Made by a program: the position numbers and the translations under genes. Shown here piece by piece: positions 51,388 through 59,727 of a stretch of 64,000 nt of DNA. The notes beneath the pieces were generated by a model, which was given only the letters and a program-made list of their open reading frames with translations, had not been told where the DNA came from and ran no database searches. Origin of the DNA: Paenibacillus terrae (GTDB lineage Bacteria > Bacillota > Bacilli > Paenibacillales > Paenibacillaceae); NCBI RefSeq assembly GCF_000943545.1, contig NZ_JTHP01000007.1:62001-126000 (forward strand), written 5' to 3'. Numbering within the stretch: the stretch's first letter is position 1; each line of letters opens with the position of its first letter.

Positions 51388-52258
51388 TATCACGGCGACT
51401 CACCAAACAGCCGCACCTTCCCGGGGCCCAAAAACAGCCCCTATCCCTGTACTGGAGGTGTTTGGTCCTACCGTTCAGGGCGAAGGCATGGTCATTGGGC
51501 GCAAAACGATGTTTGTTCGTACCGCAGGCTGCGATTACCACTGCTCATGGTGCGATTCCGCCTTTACCTGGGACGGCAGCGCCAAGGATCAGATCCGTCG
51601 TCTCAGCGCCACAGACATTTGGCAGGAGCTTCAGTCCATCGGTGGCACACGGTTTTCACATGTGACTCTTTCCGGGGGCAACCCGGCCCTGCTCCCACAG
51701 CTTGGAGAACTGATTACCCTGCTGCGAAGCCAAAACATTGCCACCGCCGTCGAAACTCAAGGCTCCCGCTGGCAGGAATGGCTGTATCATATCGACGAGG
51801 TAACCCTGTCACCCAAACCGCCCAGCTCTGGTATGACGACCAACTGGGACGTGCTGGATGACATCGTAGCCCGCCTGTCAAATCAGAAGATTACTGATTG
51901 GAAGGCAGCTGGAGAGCCCTCGTCAGCGTCCAACTTCTCTACCGCAACTTGCACGAAGGAAGCTGCTAATGAATCAGTGAGATACTACCACGGAGCATGC
52001 AGCTTGAAGGTCGTCATATTCGATGACATTGATCTCGCATATGCACGCACCGTTCACGAGCGCTATCCACATGTACCGCTGTTCCTCCAGACTGGCAACC
52101 CGGATGTGAACACGGAGAACACCGGACAGATTGCGGAATCCCTATTGCATCGTTATGAATGGCTCATTGACCGTGTCATGGACGATTCATGTCTGAACGA
52201 CGTACGGGTACTCCCGCAGCTCCACACCCTCGTATGGGGCAACAAACGCGGCGTATAG
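51380..52258 (+). CDS. queE: 7-carboxy-7-deazaguanine synthase (radical SAM)
   Basis: Radical-SAM enzyme that contracts the pterin ring to 7-carboxy-7-deazaguanine. 292 aa. The cluster-binding CX3CX2C is C51, C55, C58 in TAGCDYHCSWCDSAF. The family segment VFGPTVQGEGMVIGRKTMFV precedes it, with TLSGGNPAL after it. The start overlaps queD by 8 nt. An insertion of about 30 residues (WKAAGEPSSASNFSTATCTK) looks like a lineage-specific loop. Confidence 0.95.
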   Translation: MSNITATHQTAAPSRGPKTAPIPVLEVFGPTVQGEGMVIGRKTMFVRTAGCDYHCSWCDSAFTWDGSAKDQIRRLSATDIWQELQSIGGTRFSHVTLSGGNPALLPQLGELITLLRSQNIATAVETQGSRWQEWLYHIDEVTLSPKPPSSGMTTNWDVLDDIVARLSNQKITDWKAAGEPSSASNFSTATCTKEAANESVRYYHGACSLKVVIFDDIDLAYARTVHERYPHVPLFLQTGNPDVNTENTGQIAESLLHRYEWLIDRVMDDSCLNDVRVLPQLHTLVWGNKRGV

Positions 52259-52356
52259 CACTGATAAGTAATATATTCCGTAGGGACTGGATGTGATCCA
52301 CAAGCACACCAAATTTATACGAAGTACACTTTCGACAACCAAAGTTATAAATCAAG

Positions 52357-52419
52357 AGAAACCCTCGTCCATAAGGACGGGGTTTCTCAACAAGAGATCG
52401 CTCCTTAATAAAGGAGCGA
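52357..52419 (+). terminator. Two consecutive hairpins after queE
   Basis: GAGAAACCC...GGGTTTCTC (52357-52388) and the perfect TCGCTCCTT-aata-AAGGAGCGA (52398-52419). Neither has a strong T run; together they probably end or stabilise the queCDE transcript. Confidence 0.5.
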
Positions 52420-52457
52420 ACACTATTCTCTTCTGCCCCAACCTACATGTAAAACGA

Positions 52458-52656
52458 GTAGGGACTTTATGGTGTTGACGGCGGTCGGCAGCGGAGCGGA
52501 GGATTTGAAGCTGGAGAAGCGTTAGCGTTCGCCTTTGAAATGGGATTCTAACCTATACGTCTTTAACATGATCAGAAAGAATCCCATTTCAACAGCGATC
52601 GGAAGCTCAAATCCTTCGCGGAGCGCCTTCCCCCTCCGATCACCATAACTCCCTAC
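52458..52656. repeat. 199-bp imperfect palindrome before queF
   Basis: Outer arms GTAGGGA-TTATGGTG / CACCATAACTCCCTAC, middle arms around AGGATTTGA / TCAAATCCT, inner arms TTTGAAATGGGATTCT / AGAATCCCATTTCAA. It folds into one long hairpin and encodes nothing. It fills most of the 437-nt gap between queE and queF, which shows no gene. Confidence 0.75.
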
Positions 52657-52695
52657 CTCTTTTACCACTAATCTAAACTAAGGAGCCTCACCACT

Positions 52696-53193
52696 ATGAC
52701 CGGAAGATCACCCGAAGAAATGACCGACGTTACCCTGCTTGGCAATCAAGGCACCCAATACACCTTTGCCTATGATCCCGCCATTCTTGAAAGCTTTGAT
52801 AATAAGCATCCGTACCGCGATTATTTTGTTAAGTTCAATTGCCCGGAGTTCACCAGCCTGTGTCCAATTACAGGACAGCCGGATTTTGCCACCATCTACA
52901 TCAGCTACATTCCCGATATCAAAATGGTCGAAAGCAAGTCCCTCAAGCTGTACCTGTTCAGCTTCCGCAACCACGGCGATTTCCATGAGGACTGCGTCAA
53001 CATCATTATGAATGACTTAATCAAGCTGATGGACCCGCGTTATATCGAAGTGTGGGGCAAGTTTACGCCGCGCGGTGGCATCTCCATTGATCCATACACA
53101 AACTACGGCAAACCGGGAACGAAGTATGAGCAGATAGCAGAGCACCGTATGATGAACCATGATACGTACCCAGAGACTGTAGATAACCGTTAA
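52696..53193 (+). CDS. queF: NADPH-dependent preQ0 reductase
   Basis: Reduces the nitrile of preQ0 to preQ1. 165 aa, the unimodal YkvM-type enzyme. The covalent nucleophile is Cys56 in [15 protein letters not shown], and the family QueF motif is [26 protein letters not shown] lies 10 nt before the ATG. It completes the preQ1 pathway with queCDE but stands apart behind a 199-bp hairpin, so it may have separate expression. I see no second preQ1 aptamer. Confidence 0.97.
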   Translation: MTGRSPEEMTDVTLLGNQGTQYTFAYDPAILESFDNKHPYRDYFVKFNCPEFTSLCPITGQPDFATIYISYIPDIKMVESKSLKLYLFSFRNHGDFHEDCVNIIMNDLIKLMDPRYIEVWGKFTPRGGISIDPYTNYGKPGTKYEQIAEHRMMNHDTYPETVDNR

Positions 53194-53227
53194 GTTCCCC
53201 CCCCTTGCATTTGCATACAAATAACAA

Positions 53228-53269
53228 GGAGCTGTCCCAAAAGTCATAGAATGACTCAGGGACAGCCCC
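53228..53269. repeat. Hairpin GGAGCTGTCCC...GGGACAGCCCC
   Basis: 11-bp arms with one mismatch and an inner GTCAT/ATGAC stem. It lies between queF and the convergent AraC gene and can serve as a terminator for both. The GGGGCTGTCCC end also recalls terminal repeats of some IS elements of the group, but no transposase is present. Confidence 0.55.
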
Positions 53270-53333
53270 GATGTTTCCAGTCTGTTGAAGTAATCCATAT
53301 AGGCGTTACGCTTGTGGCGTTTACACAATCATA

Positions 53334-54155
53334 TCAAATTTTGGTTTTTTTGTATTCATAAGGTGTTTTACCCATAACTTCTTTAAAAGCTTTTCTAAAA
53401 GATTTCTCGTTTGGAAATCCAGCCTCGTAAGAAATTTCTGTAAGTGACTTATTTGTTGTATCCAATAAATCGATCGCCTTTTCCAAACAAAGAATTTGCT
53501 TGTACTCGGTAAACGTCTGGCCTGTATATTCATGAAACATTCGCGACAAATAGGCCTCCGAATAACCGCAGATTCGAGCTGTTTTGGCTAGGCTAATATT
53601 CTCAGTGTAATGCTCTTTAATAAAGTCCATGATTGTCTTTATCTTTCGCTGCTTTTCACTAAATACTTCCGGTGGAATGTCTGTTGCCTGACTAAAATGA
53701 TTGACAAGTAAATATTTAAGTTCAATAATTCGGCTTTGCTCTAAAATGTAGTCGTATTTGCCTTTGGAAATATGTAGATAGTATATATCCATAAACAACC
53801 CCCTTAATTTAGAGATTATACTATCTTCAACTGGTTTCTCTTGCGTGTTTAATTGAATGATTACTTGTTCATGGGCAAAAAAAGTGTCTGGAAATTGCAA
53901 TACAACGACTTGGTTCTCCGTAATGCTCTGTGTGGAATGCGGCACATTGCTATTAATGAACAGCGCATCCTTTTCCATCAAAATGGTTATTTTCCCTTCA
54001 TGCCACACCTTTAGACTTCCGCTTGTACAGTAGATTAATTCCATATTACTGTGAAAATGCATGGGGATAACTCTTTCTGTATCTCTCGATTGAAACATAA
54101 AGAGGTTAATCATTTTTCTTCTGTCTATTTCAATATGCTCATATATTTTTTTCAT
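53334..54155 (-). CDS. AraC-family regulator of the sugar operon
   Basis: Protein of 273 aa. An N-terminal cupin sensing domain (VIPMHFHSNMELIYCTSGSL, FINSNVPHSTQSI) is followed by two C-terminal helix-turn-helix motifs (NISLAKTARICGYSEAYLSRMFHEYTG; SLTEISYEAGFPNEKSFRKAFKE). It lies downstream of, and parallel to, the PTS-GH3-GH32 genes but after their terminator, so it has its own promoter. It probably activates that operon, by position. ATG 54155 follows AGGTG. Confidence 0.9.
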   Translation of the reverse strand: MKKIYEHIEIDRRKMINLFMFQSRDTERVIPMHFHSNMELIYCTSGSLKVWHEGKITILMEKDALFINSNVPHSTQSITENQVVVLQFPDTFFAHEQVIIQLNTQEKPVEDSIISKLRGLFMDIYYLHISKGKYDYILEQSRIIELKYLLVNHFSQATDIPPEVFSEKQRKIKTIMDFIKEHYTENISLAKTARICGYSEAYLSRMFHEYTGQTFTEYKQILCLEKAIDLLDTTNKSLTEISYEAGFPNEKSFRKAFKEVMGKTPYEYKKTKI

Positions 54156-54281
54156 ACGACACCTCATCAACCAGCTATGAGTAATCAACCCGTATCTATA
54201 TTAAGTCAAAAACTTTAATACTCATACTATACCGATAGTAAAATGCCCAGACAAGCTGCAATCTATCCAGCTGGCTAAGAC

Positions 54282-54327
54282 AAAAAGAAGGCAGTTCTTC
54301 TCGCAAACGGAGTAATGAACAGCCTTC
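54282..54327 (-). terminator. Intrinsic terminator of the PTS/glycosidase operon
   Basis: On the minus strand GAAGGC-GTTC pairs with GAAC-GCCTTC, followed by T5. It is 60 nt after the GH32 stop. Confidence 0.8.
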
Positions 54328-54387
54328 CCTTGCCTGCTTGCAGCTCTGCAGGTGAATTATTAAATTATGGTATGTGCCGTAAATCCG

Positions 54388-55767
54388 TTATCCTGCACAT
54401 TCTTGCAACTGATAAATCCTAACTTCTCCTTCATTGTCTCCTGCCTCAAGCAACACACTGCGTTGCTCAGTATCTTCTAAGAAATAGCGCAGAGAAAACA
54501 CTTCCTCGCCTTCGTTTGCAAATATCTCCAGGCTTGAGCTTTCAATGAACATTTGTATTTCTGTAAGTCTATTATTTAATGTTGCTTTTCTGTACTCCCT
54601 CTGGTTCGTCAACCAGTTTGTTCTCCAGACTGTGAGACTGTTTTGTTCACGATCATAGTCAATCTGAACAGCGTCCCTTACTTTCATTGTGAAGTTTGCT
54701 GTGAGCATCGAAAAATTAATAATTAATTCCACTTGTAAAGAAGGCAGCTGCCACACACTGTTTTTTTGAATTTCCCCGTTGTAATGCATGCCATCCAGTC
54801 TTAACAATTGTAATTCTCGCAATGGTTTCTGGTACAACACACCGTTACTCAGCACTATTTCTCTAGGAAGAGTCAACGCATGAATCCATCCTTCCTGAAT
54901 GGTCGGGACAGCCCTCTCCGCTTCTTCATTCATGGCGCTCATCCATCCGAACATAATGATTCTGTCATTAACCTTAAACGATTGCGGCGCATAAAAATCA
55001 AACCCTCGATCAAGCTCTTTAAAATCAGACAGGTTTCCGTTGAATCTTCCTATTTCCGATAATTTTCCAACAATATATCCCGATTGATTAGGATTTCTAC
55101 AATATTCGCCTACCTCCGGTAAACCCTGAGGAGAGAAGACAAAAACATCATTTTCAGAAAAATTAATTATATCCGGACATTCCCACATATATCCAAATTC
55201 ACTGTTATGCTCAAAAAATGATCCTTGGCATTTCCAATTGGACAAATCTTTAGATTTGTAGATAAGCGTATCTCCAGTCAAGTCTTCACTTTGAGCGCCC
55301 ACGATCATCCACCAGTTCCCGTTTTGGTCTCCCCATACTTTTGGATCCCGGACATGCCTGGTATAACCTTTGGGATGTTCAAACAAAGGGCCTGTTTTTT
55401 GGAAATACTCGCCATCTTCTGAAATTGCTGCGCATTGATAGCTTTCTTTTACTCCATCATCTCTGGTTACATTTCCTGTGTAAAACAGATACAGCTTTTC
55501 ATTATGAACCAAGCCCCCACCGGAATAAATGCCATCCTTGTCATACCATTCCGAAGGCTCCAGCGCGACACTTTTCCTTTGCCAGTGCACCAGATCGCTG
55601 GAAACAACATGGCCCCAGCATTTATGTTTATGCTCGGTTCCTTTTGGATTCCACTGATAGAACACATGATATTGATGATTGAAAAAGGCAAGTCCATTAG
55701 GATCATTTAGTAAACCGTAAGGAGGAGTAATATGATACTTTAGGTTATAAGCGTCGCTTTTATTCAT
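54388..55767 (-). CDS. Sucrose-6-phosphate hydrolase / beta-fructosidase (GH32)
   Basis: GH32 enzyme of 459 aa. The nucleophile Asp22 is in LLNDPNGL, with RDPKVWG and the acid/base Glu in MWECPDI; a C-terminal beta-sandwich follows. With the adjacent sucrose-type PTS it most likely cleaves sucrose-6-phosphate to glucose-6-phosphate and fructose in the cytosol; no signal peptide is present. GGAGG lies 6 nt before the ATG, which overlaps the GH3 gene by 8 nt. Last gene of the operon. Confidence 0.92.
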   Translation of the reverse strand: MNKSDAYNLKYHITPPYGLLNDPNGLAFFNHQYHVFYQWNPKGTEHKHKCWGHVVSSDLVHWQRKSVALEPSEWYDKDGIYSGGGLVHNEKLYLFYTGNVTRDDGVKESYQCAAISEDGEYFQKTGPLFEHPKGYTRHVRDPKVWGDQNGNWWMIVGAQSEDLTGDTLIYKSKDLSNWKCQGSFFEHNSEFGYMWECPDIINFSENDVFVFSPQGLPEVGEYCRNPNQSGYIVGKLSEIGRFNGNLSDFKELDRGFDFYAPQSFKVNDRIIMFGWMSAMNEEAERAVPTIQEGWIHALTLPREIVLSNGVLYQKPLRELQLLRLDGMHYNGEIQKNSVWQLPSLQVELIINFSMLTANFTMKVRDAVQIDYDREQNSLTVWRTNWLTNQREYRKATLNNRLTEIQMFIESSSLEIFANEGEEVFSLRYFLEDTEQRSVLLEAGDNEGEVRIYQLQECAG

Positions 55768-58015
55768 GGTTATCCTCCGGTAAAAGAATAAAACTAAAGC
55801 TCAACAAAATTTCCTGCGAGCTTGAACCGATATAAACATCAAATTCGCCGGGCTCACTCTTGTATTTCATTTCACGTCCATAAAATTTAAGCATCTCTTC
55901 ATGAATTGAAAATTCTACAATTTTTGTCTGGCCACTTTGCAAAAAAACTTTTTTGAAGTCTTTTAATACTTTAACTGGCCTTGCAACACTTGCAAATTTA
56001 TCGCGAATGTACAATTGGATCGTTTCTTTCCCATCATAAATTCCAGTGTTGGAGACAGATATATGGATATCCACTAATTCATTTTTTTTCATTTCTTTTT
56101 GGCTGATTGATAATAGGCTGTATTCATATGAAGTATAAGATTTACCATAACCAAACGGATACAAGGGTTCATTCACTTCATCTATATATCGGGAAGCAAA
56201 CCGATAGAAGCCATTTTCCTTCAAATTCGGTCTTCCTGTATTCAGCTCATTGTAGTACACCGGAATTTGTCCGACGCTTCGTGGAAAAGTCATCGCTAAT
56301 TTCCCCGACGGATTTACTTCTCCATACAATATATTTGCCAGTGCTTCTCCGCCCATAGTTCCCGGATACCAGGCTTGAATAATTGCGTCAGCTTTTCCGA
56401 CAACTTCGGTAAGAATCAAAGGTCTTCCACTATAAACGATCAAAATGATCTTTTTGTCCAATAGACTTAATTCATAGAGCAGTTTCAATTGAGGTTCAGG
56501 AAGCGTTGGGTTCGTTCGTGATCCTCCTTCTCCGCTTTGATAAATACTTTCTCCCAAGGCGAGGACAATGACTTCTGCTTCGTTCGCATTCCTAATTGCT
56601 TCATGCAGTAGAACTTCCTCAGCGCTTGTTTCAACAGCCAGTTTGTCCGCATATTTATCAAATGCTTCCCTTGCATCAAGGGGCAGCAGGTGCGCCCCTC
56701 TGCACACCGAGAGATTATCGGGATCAACAAGCTTTAACAACCCCGTTTTCAAATTTACGGTATCCGCCTCTTCCCCCTTAATCGCCCACATGCCCAGGGT
56801 GGAGTTCTCTTCTGCATAGGGACCGATTAAAGCGACCTTGGTATGTTTTGACAATGGCAAAAGTTCATGTTCATTTTTCAGTAGAACAACAGATTCTTCT
56901 GCCAAGGACAGCGCCGCTTTTTTATGTTCATCTGACAGAACGCTGCTTGTTGGAAGTTGAACGGTTTCCTGTAACCCGCGGAATGGATCCTCAAAAAGCC
57001 CCAAATCATTTTTCAGCTTTAAGACACGGTATACAGCTTCATTCAAAAGCTCCAGCATATGATCGTTACCGGATATTACATTCTTCAATTGATTGGCGTA
57101 TACTGCCGTCTTCATATCCACATCAACACTCGCCAGCAGTGCCAGCCTTGCGGCGGAAGCCTCGTCTTCTGCATAACCATGCATGATTAACTCTTCTATA
57201 GCGGCGTAATCCGAGATCAATACACCGTCAAAATTCATTTCTTGTCTTAGCACGTCTCGGTTAAGCCATTCGTTTCCAGTCGCAGGGATACCATTCAAGG
57301 TATTAAAAGCCGTCATGACAAGCTTTACACCCGCTTCGATTGCAGCTTGATACCCGGGTAAATAATATTCCCGCAATGTATGCTCCGACATATCCACAGC
57401 ATTATATTCACGTCCGGCGACAGGCGCACCATAAGCGGCAAAATGCTTAACGCAAGCAGCAATTTTATTGGCCGGCACTGTGCTGTCCAAATTGCTTCCT
57501 TGAATTCCCAGAACCACGCTTTGAGCATATTTCCTCGCCAACAAAGTATCCTCTCCAGGTGATTCCATCACCCGACCCCAACGGGGATCTCTAACGATAT
57601 CTACCATGGGGGAAAAGGTCACGTGAATGCCTTCATCGTAGCATTCCTGAGCAGCAATCGAAGCCGCATGCTCTATATCATCATAATTCCAACTACATGC
57701 TTGAGCAATCGGAATCGGAAAGATGGTTCGATACCCGTAGATAATATCTGCCATGAACAGCAGCGGAATTTTATGAATCGATTTTTCCAAATAATCAGTT
57801 TGCAACCGGATAATTTTTTCCGGATTGGTAATGTTTAATATTGATCCTGTGTTATAAACATTGTAATCGATGTTTAACCCTAATTTTTTTAAAGGCCCCG
57901 TCACAACAGTGTCCATATCCCCTTCAAAAAAATCACCAGTCAGTTGGATGAGCTGGCCTATCTTCTCTTCTATTGAAAGGCTGTTCAATTTCTCAAGCAG
58001 TGTATTGTTGTCCAT
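55760..58015 (-). CDS. Beta-glucosidase-type glycoside hydrolase (GH3)
   Basis: GH3 enzyme of 751 aa. The (beta/alpha)8 domain holds the nucleophile in FDGVLISDYAAIEEL and the substrate-binding KHFAAYG; the second domain contains ALGESIYQSGEGGSRT; a C-terminal fibronectin-III-like domain includes FGYGKSYTSYEYS. No signal peptide, so it acts in the cytosol on an imported sugar. ATG 58015 has GGAGAG 4 nt upstream. A GH3 gene inside a sucrose-PTS operon is unusual and suggests an imported oligosaccharide with both beta-glucosyl and fructosyl bonds. Confidence 0.92.
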   Translation of the reverse strand: MDNNTLLEKLNSLSIEEKIGQLIQLTGDFFEGDMDTVVTGPLKKLGLNIDYNVYNTGSILNITNPEKIIRLQTDYLEKSIHKIPLLFMADIIYGYRTIFPIPIAQACSWNYDDIEHAASIAAQECYDEGIHVTFSPMVDIVRDPRWGRVMESPGEDTLLARKYAQSVVLGIQGSNLDSTVPANKIAACVKHFAAYGAPVAGREYNAVDMSEHTLREYYLPGYQAAIEAGVKLVMTAFNTLNGIPATGNEWLNRDVLRQEMNFDGVLISDYAAIEELIMHGYAEDEASAARLALLASVDVDMKTAVYANQLKNVISGNDHMLELLNEAVYRVLKLKNDLGLFEDPFRGLQETVQLPTSSVLSDEHKKAALSLAEESVVLLKNEHELLPLSKHTKVALIGPYAEENSTLGMWAIKGEEADTVNLKTGLLKLVDPDNLSVCRGAHLLPLDAREAFDKYADKLAVETSAEEVLLHEAIRNANEAEVIVLALGESIYQSGEGGSRTNPTLPEPQLKLLYELSLLDKKIILIVYSGRPLILTEVVGKADAIIQAWYPGTMGGEALANILYGEVNPSGKLAMTFPRSVGQIPVYYNELNTGRPNLKENGFYRFASRYIDEVNEPLYPFGYGKSYTSYEYSLLSISQKEMKKNELVDIHISVSNTGIYDGKETIQLYIRDKFASVARPVKVLKDFKKVFLQSGQTKIVEFSIHEEMLKFYGREMKYKSEPGEFDVYIGSSSQEILLSFSFILLPEDNHE

Positions 58016-58033
58016 GATTCTCTCCACAAGATT

Positions 58034-59440
58034 TTATTTGTTATTTATTTTTTCTTTAAACCCAAAGATCCACGTCAATGCAAATGCTACACCAAAACCG
58101 ATTAAACAAACTAAAATATACAGAAAAATCTGATTATTCAGATACAATAACAATCCAGGGATGGCTGTAATCGACATGCCCGTTGCTTGAACATTAAAGA
58201 TACGTGCGAAAAATCCGCCAACCGCTCCCCCAATCAAGCCCATCAAGAACGGTTTACCATATCGAATGTTCACCCCGAAGATAGCCGGTTCTGTAATGCC
58301 CAATAACGCAGACATGGCAGAAGGGTAAGCAATGGATTTGGTTTTTAAATTTTTCGATTTTAGACCGACAGCCAGCGCAGCGCCTGCTTGTGCGCAAATC
58401 GATGCAGAACTGATCGGGTTCACCATATTCCAACCACTGCCCACCAACATCTGTATTTCAATCAGATTCAAGGCATGATGCAGTCCGGTAACTACAATAA
58501 TCTGATTAATGCCCCCGTAAATAAATCCGCCGATGCCGTACGGTAATTTCAAAATGGCTGTAACTGCCGCTAATATTAAAAATTCCACTTCATGGAAGAT
58601 GGGACCGATCACGAACAAGCCCAGTACCAGTGTGAGCAATAATGTTAGAAATGGCGTCAGAATCAAGTCCAATGCTTCGGGAACGGATTTCCTGATTCTC
58701 TTCTCCAGCATCGCCCCCACGATCCCTATAATGAACGCTGGCAGAACAGAGCCCTGATAGCCTGCAATTTTAATGAATCCCAAAAATAAAAGGGGTTCCT
58801 TAACATGTTGAGCGACATCCCAGGATGTAGGCAAGGAAGGACTTACCAGCATTAATCCGAGTAATATCCCCAAGATAGGCGACCCGCCGAACACTCTGAA
58901 CGCTGACCAGCACACCAGCACGGGTAAAAATGCAAAAGCGGTATCGGTCAGTATTTGCGTAAATAATATAAAATTCGCGGAAATATGATCCGGTGTAAGC
59001 CCAAATAACTGAAGCAGTGCAGGCTGTGTTACCAAGCCTCTAACTCCCATGAATAATCCTGTAGCTACCAATGCAGGTATAATGGGAACAAATACGTCCC
59101 CGAAAACCCGGATCATTCTTTTGAAAAAGTTGTCATCTTGCGTTGAGGCCTTCTCTTTCAGCTCTGCCTTTGATGTAGCGGATACGTTCTGACCGACCAT
59201 CGCTTCGTATACTTTATTTACGGTACCGGTTCCAAAAATAATTTGATATTGTCCGGATGTAAAGAACACCCCCTTGGCCTTATCAATATTCTCAATAAAT
59301 TCATCATCAATAATGTCCCTGTCTTTTACAATCAGTCTCAGCCGGGTAGCACAGTGTGCCATGGAAATAATATTGTCTTCTCCGCCAAGCCCTTTAATTA
59401 CATCTTGGGCTATTTTAACGTATTCTTTTTCAAGACTCAT
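58034..59440 (-). CDS. PTS sucrose-type EIIBC transporter
   Basis: Membrane transporter of 468 aa of the glucose-superfamily PTS. The EIIB domain has the phosphorylated Cys30 (AHCATRLRLIVKD); the EIIC domain has about ten helices and the signature LLGITEPAIFGVNIRYGKPF. Closest in pattern to SacP/ScrA. It has no EIIA domain, so phosphate must come from another EIIA. First gene of a three-gene operon. A perfect palindrome (59560-59578) lies upstream. Confidence 0.93.
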   Translation of the reverse strand: MSLEKEYVKIAQDVIKGLGGEDNIISMAHCATRLRLIVKDRDIIDDEFIENIDKAKGVFFTSGQYQIIFGTGTVNKVYEAMVGQNVSATSKAELKEKASTQDDNFFKRMIRVFGDVFVPIIPALVATGLFMGVRGLVTQPALLQLFGLTPDHISANFILFTQILTDTAFAFLPVLVCWSAFRVFGGSPILGILLGLMLVSPSLPTSWDVAQHVKEPLLFLGFIKIAGYQGSVLPAFIIGIVGAMLEKRIRKSVPEALDLILTPFLTLLLTLVLGLFVIGPIFHEVEFLILAAVTAILKLPYGIGGFIYGGINQIIVVTGLHHALNLIEIQMLVGSGWNMVNPISSASICAQAGAALAVGLKSKNLKTKSIAYPSAMSALLGITEPAIFGVNIRYGKPFLMGLIGGAVGGFFARIFNVQATGMSITAIPGLLLYLNNQIFLYILVCLIGFGVAFALTWIFGFKEKINNK

Positions 59441-59559
59441 CAGTCTCTTCCTTTCCTCTGTTCCTCTTAGTTAGTCTGAATAATTAAAACTTTGACCAAA
59501 TATGCTTCTTAAGAATATCATGACTGCGCTTTCAAACAGCGGGATTATTTTACTACATT

Positions 59560-59578
59560 AAGGTCAAATTTTGACCTT
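59560..59578. promoter_or_regulatory. Operator-like palindrome upstream of the PTS operon
   Basis: AAGGTCAAATTTTGACCTT, a perfect palindrome around one central base. A half-site TTTGACC recurs at 59491-59497, nearer the start codon. It is a good candidate for the regulator of the PTS-GH3-GH32 operon, though perfect dyad symmetry is more typical of LacI/GntR-type proteins than AraC ones. Confidence 0.65.
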
Positions 59579-59631
59579 TTTATACCCTTGGTTATAAATA
59601 TATACAGCAGCTCTGAGAAATGGGGTTTTTA

Positions 59632-59715
59632 AACAACAAAGTGCACCCTTAGAATAGACATTGGAATAACCCTTCCGTTATCCGATGAATTCTAAAGGTG
59701 CACTTCAATTGTTGT
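59632..59715. terminator. 84-bp long inverted repeat, probable terminator
   Basis: AACAACAAAGTGCACC-TTAGAAT at one end pairs with ATTCTAA-GGTGCACTT-TTGTTGT at the other; an inner GGATAAC/GTTATTCC stem fills the loop. It follows the phosphatase stop on the minus strand. It may be a terminator or a small mobile repeat; it lacks coding capacity. Confidence 0.6.
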
Positions 59716-59727
59716 ATACCGAGTTTA

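Noticed and set aside
53228..53269. GGGGCTGTCCC hairpin as an insertion-sequence end
   Set aside because: No transposase, no second end and no target duplication nearby; kept only as hairpin/terminator.
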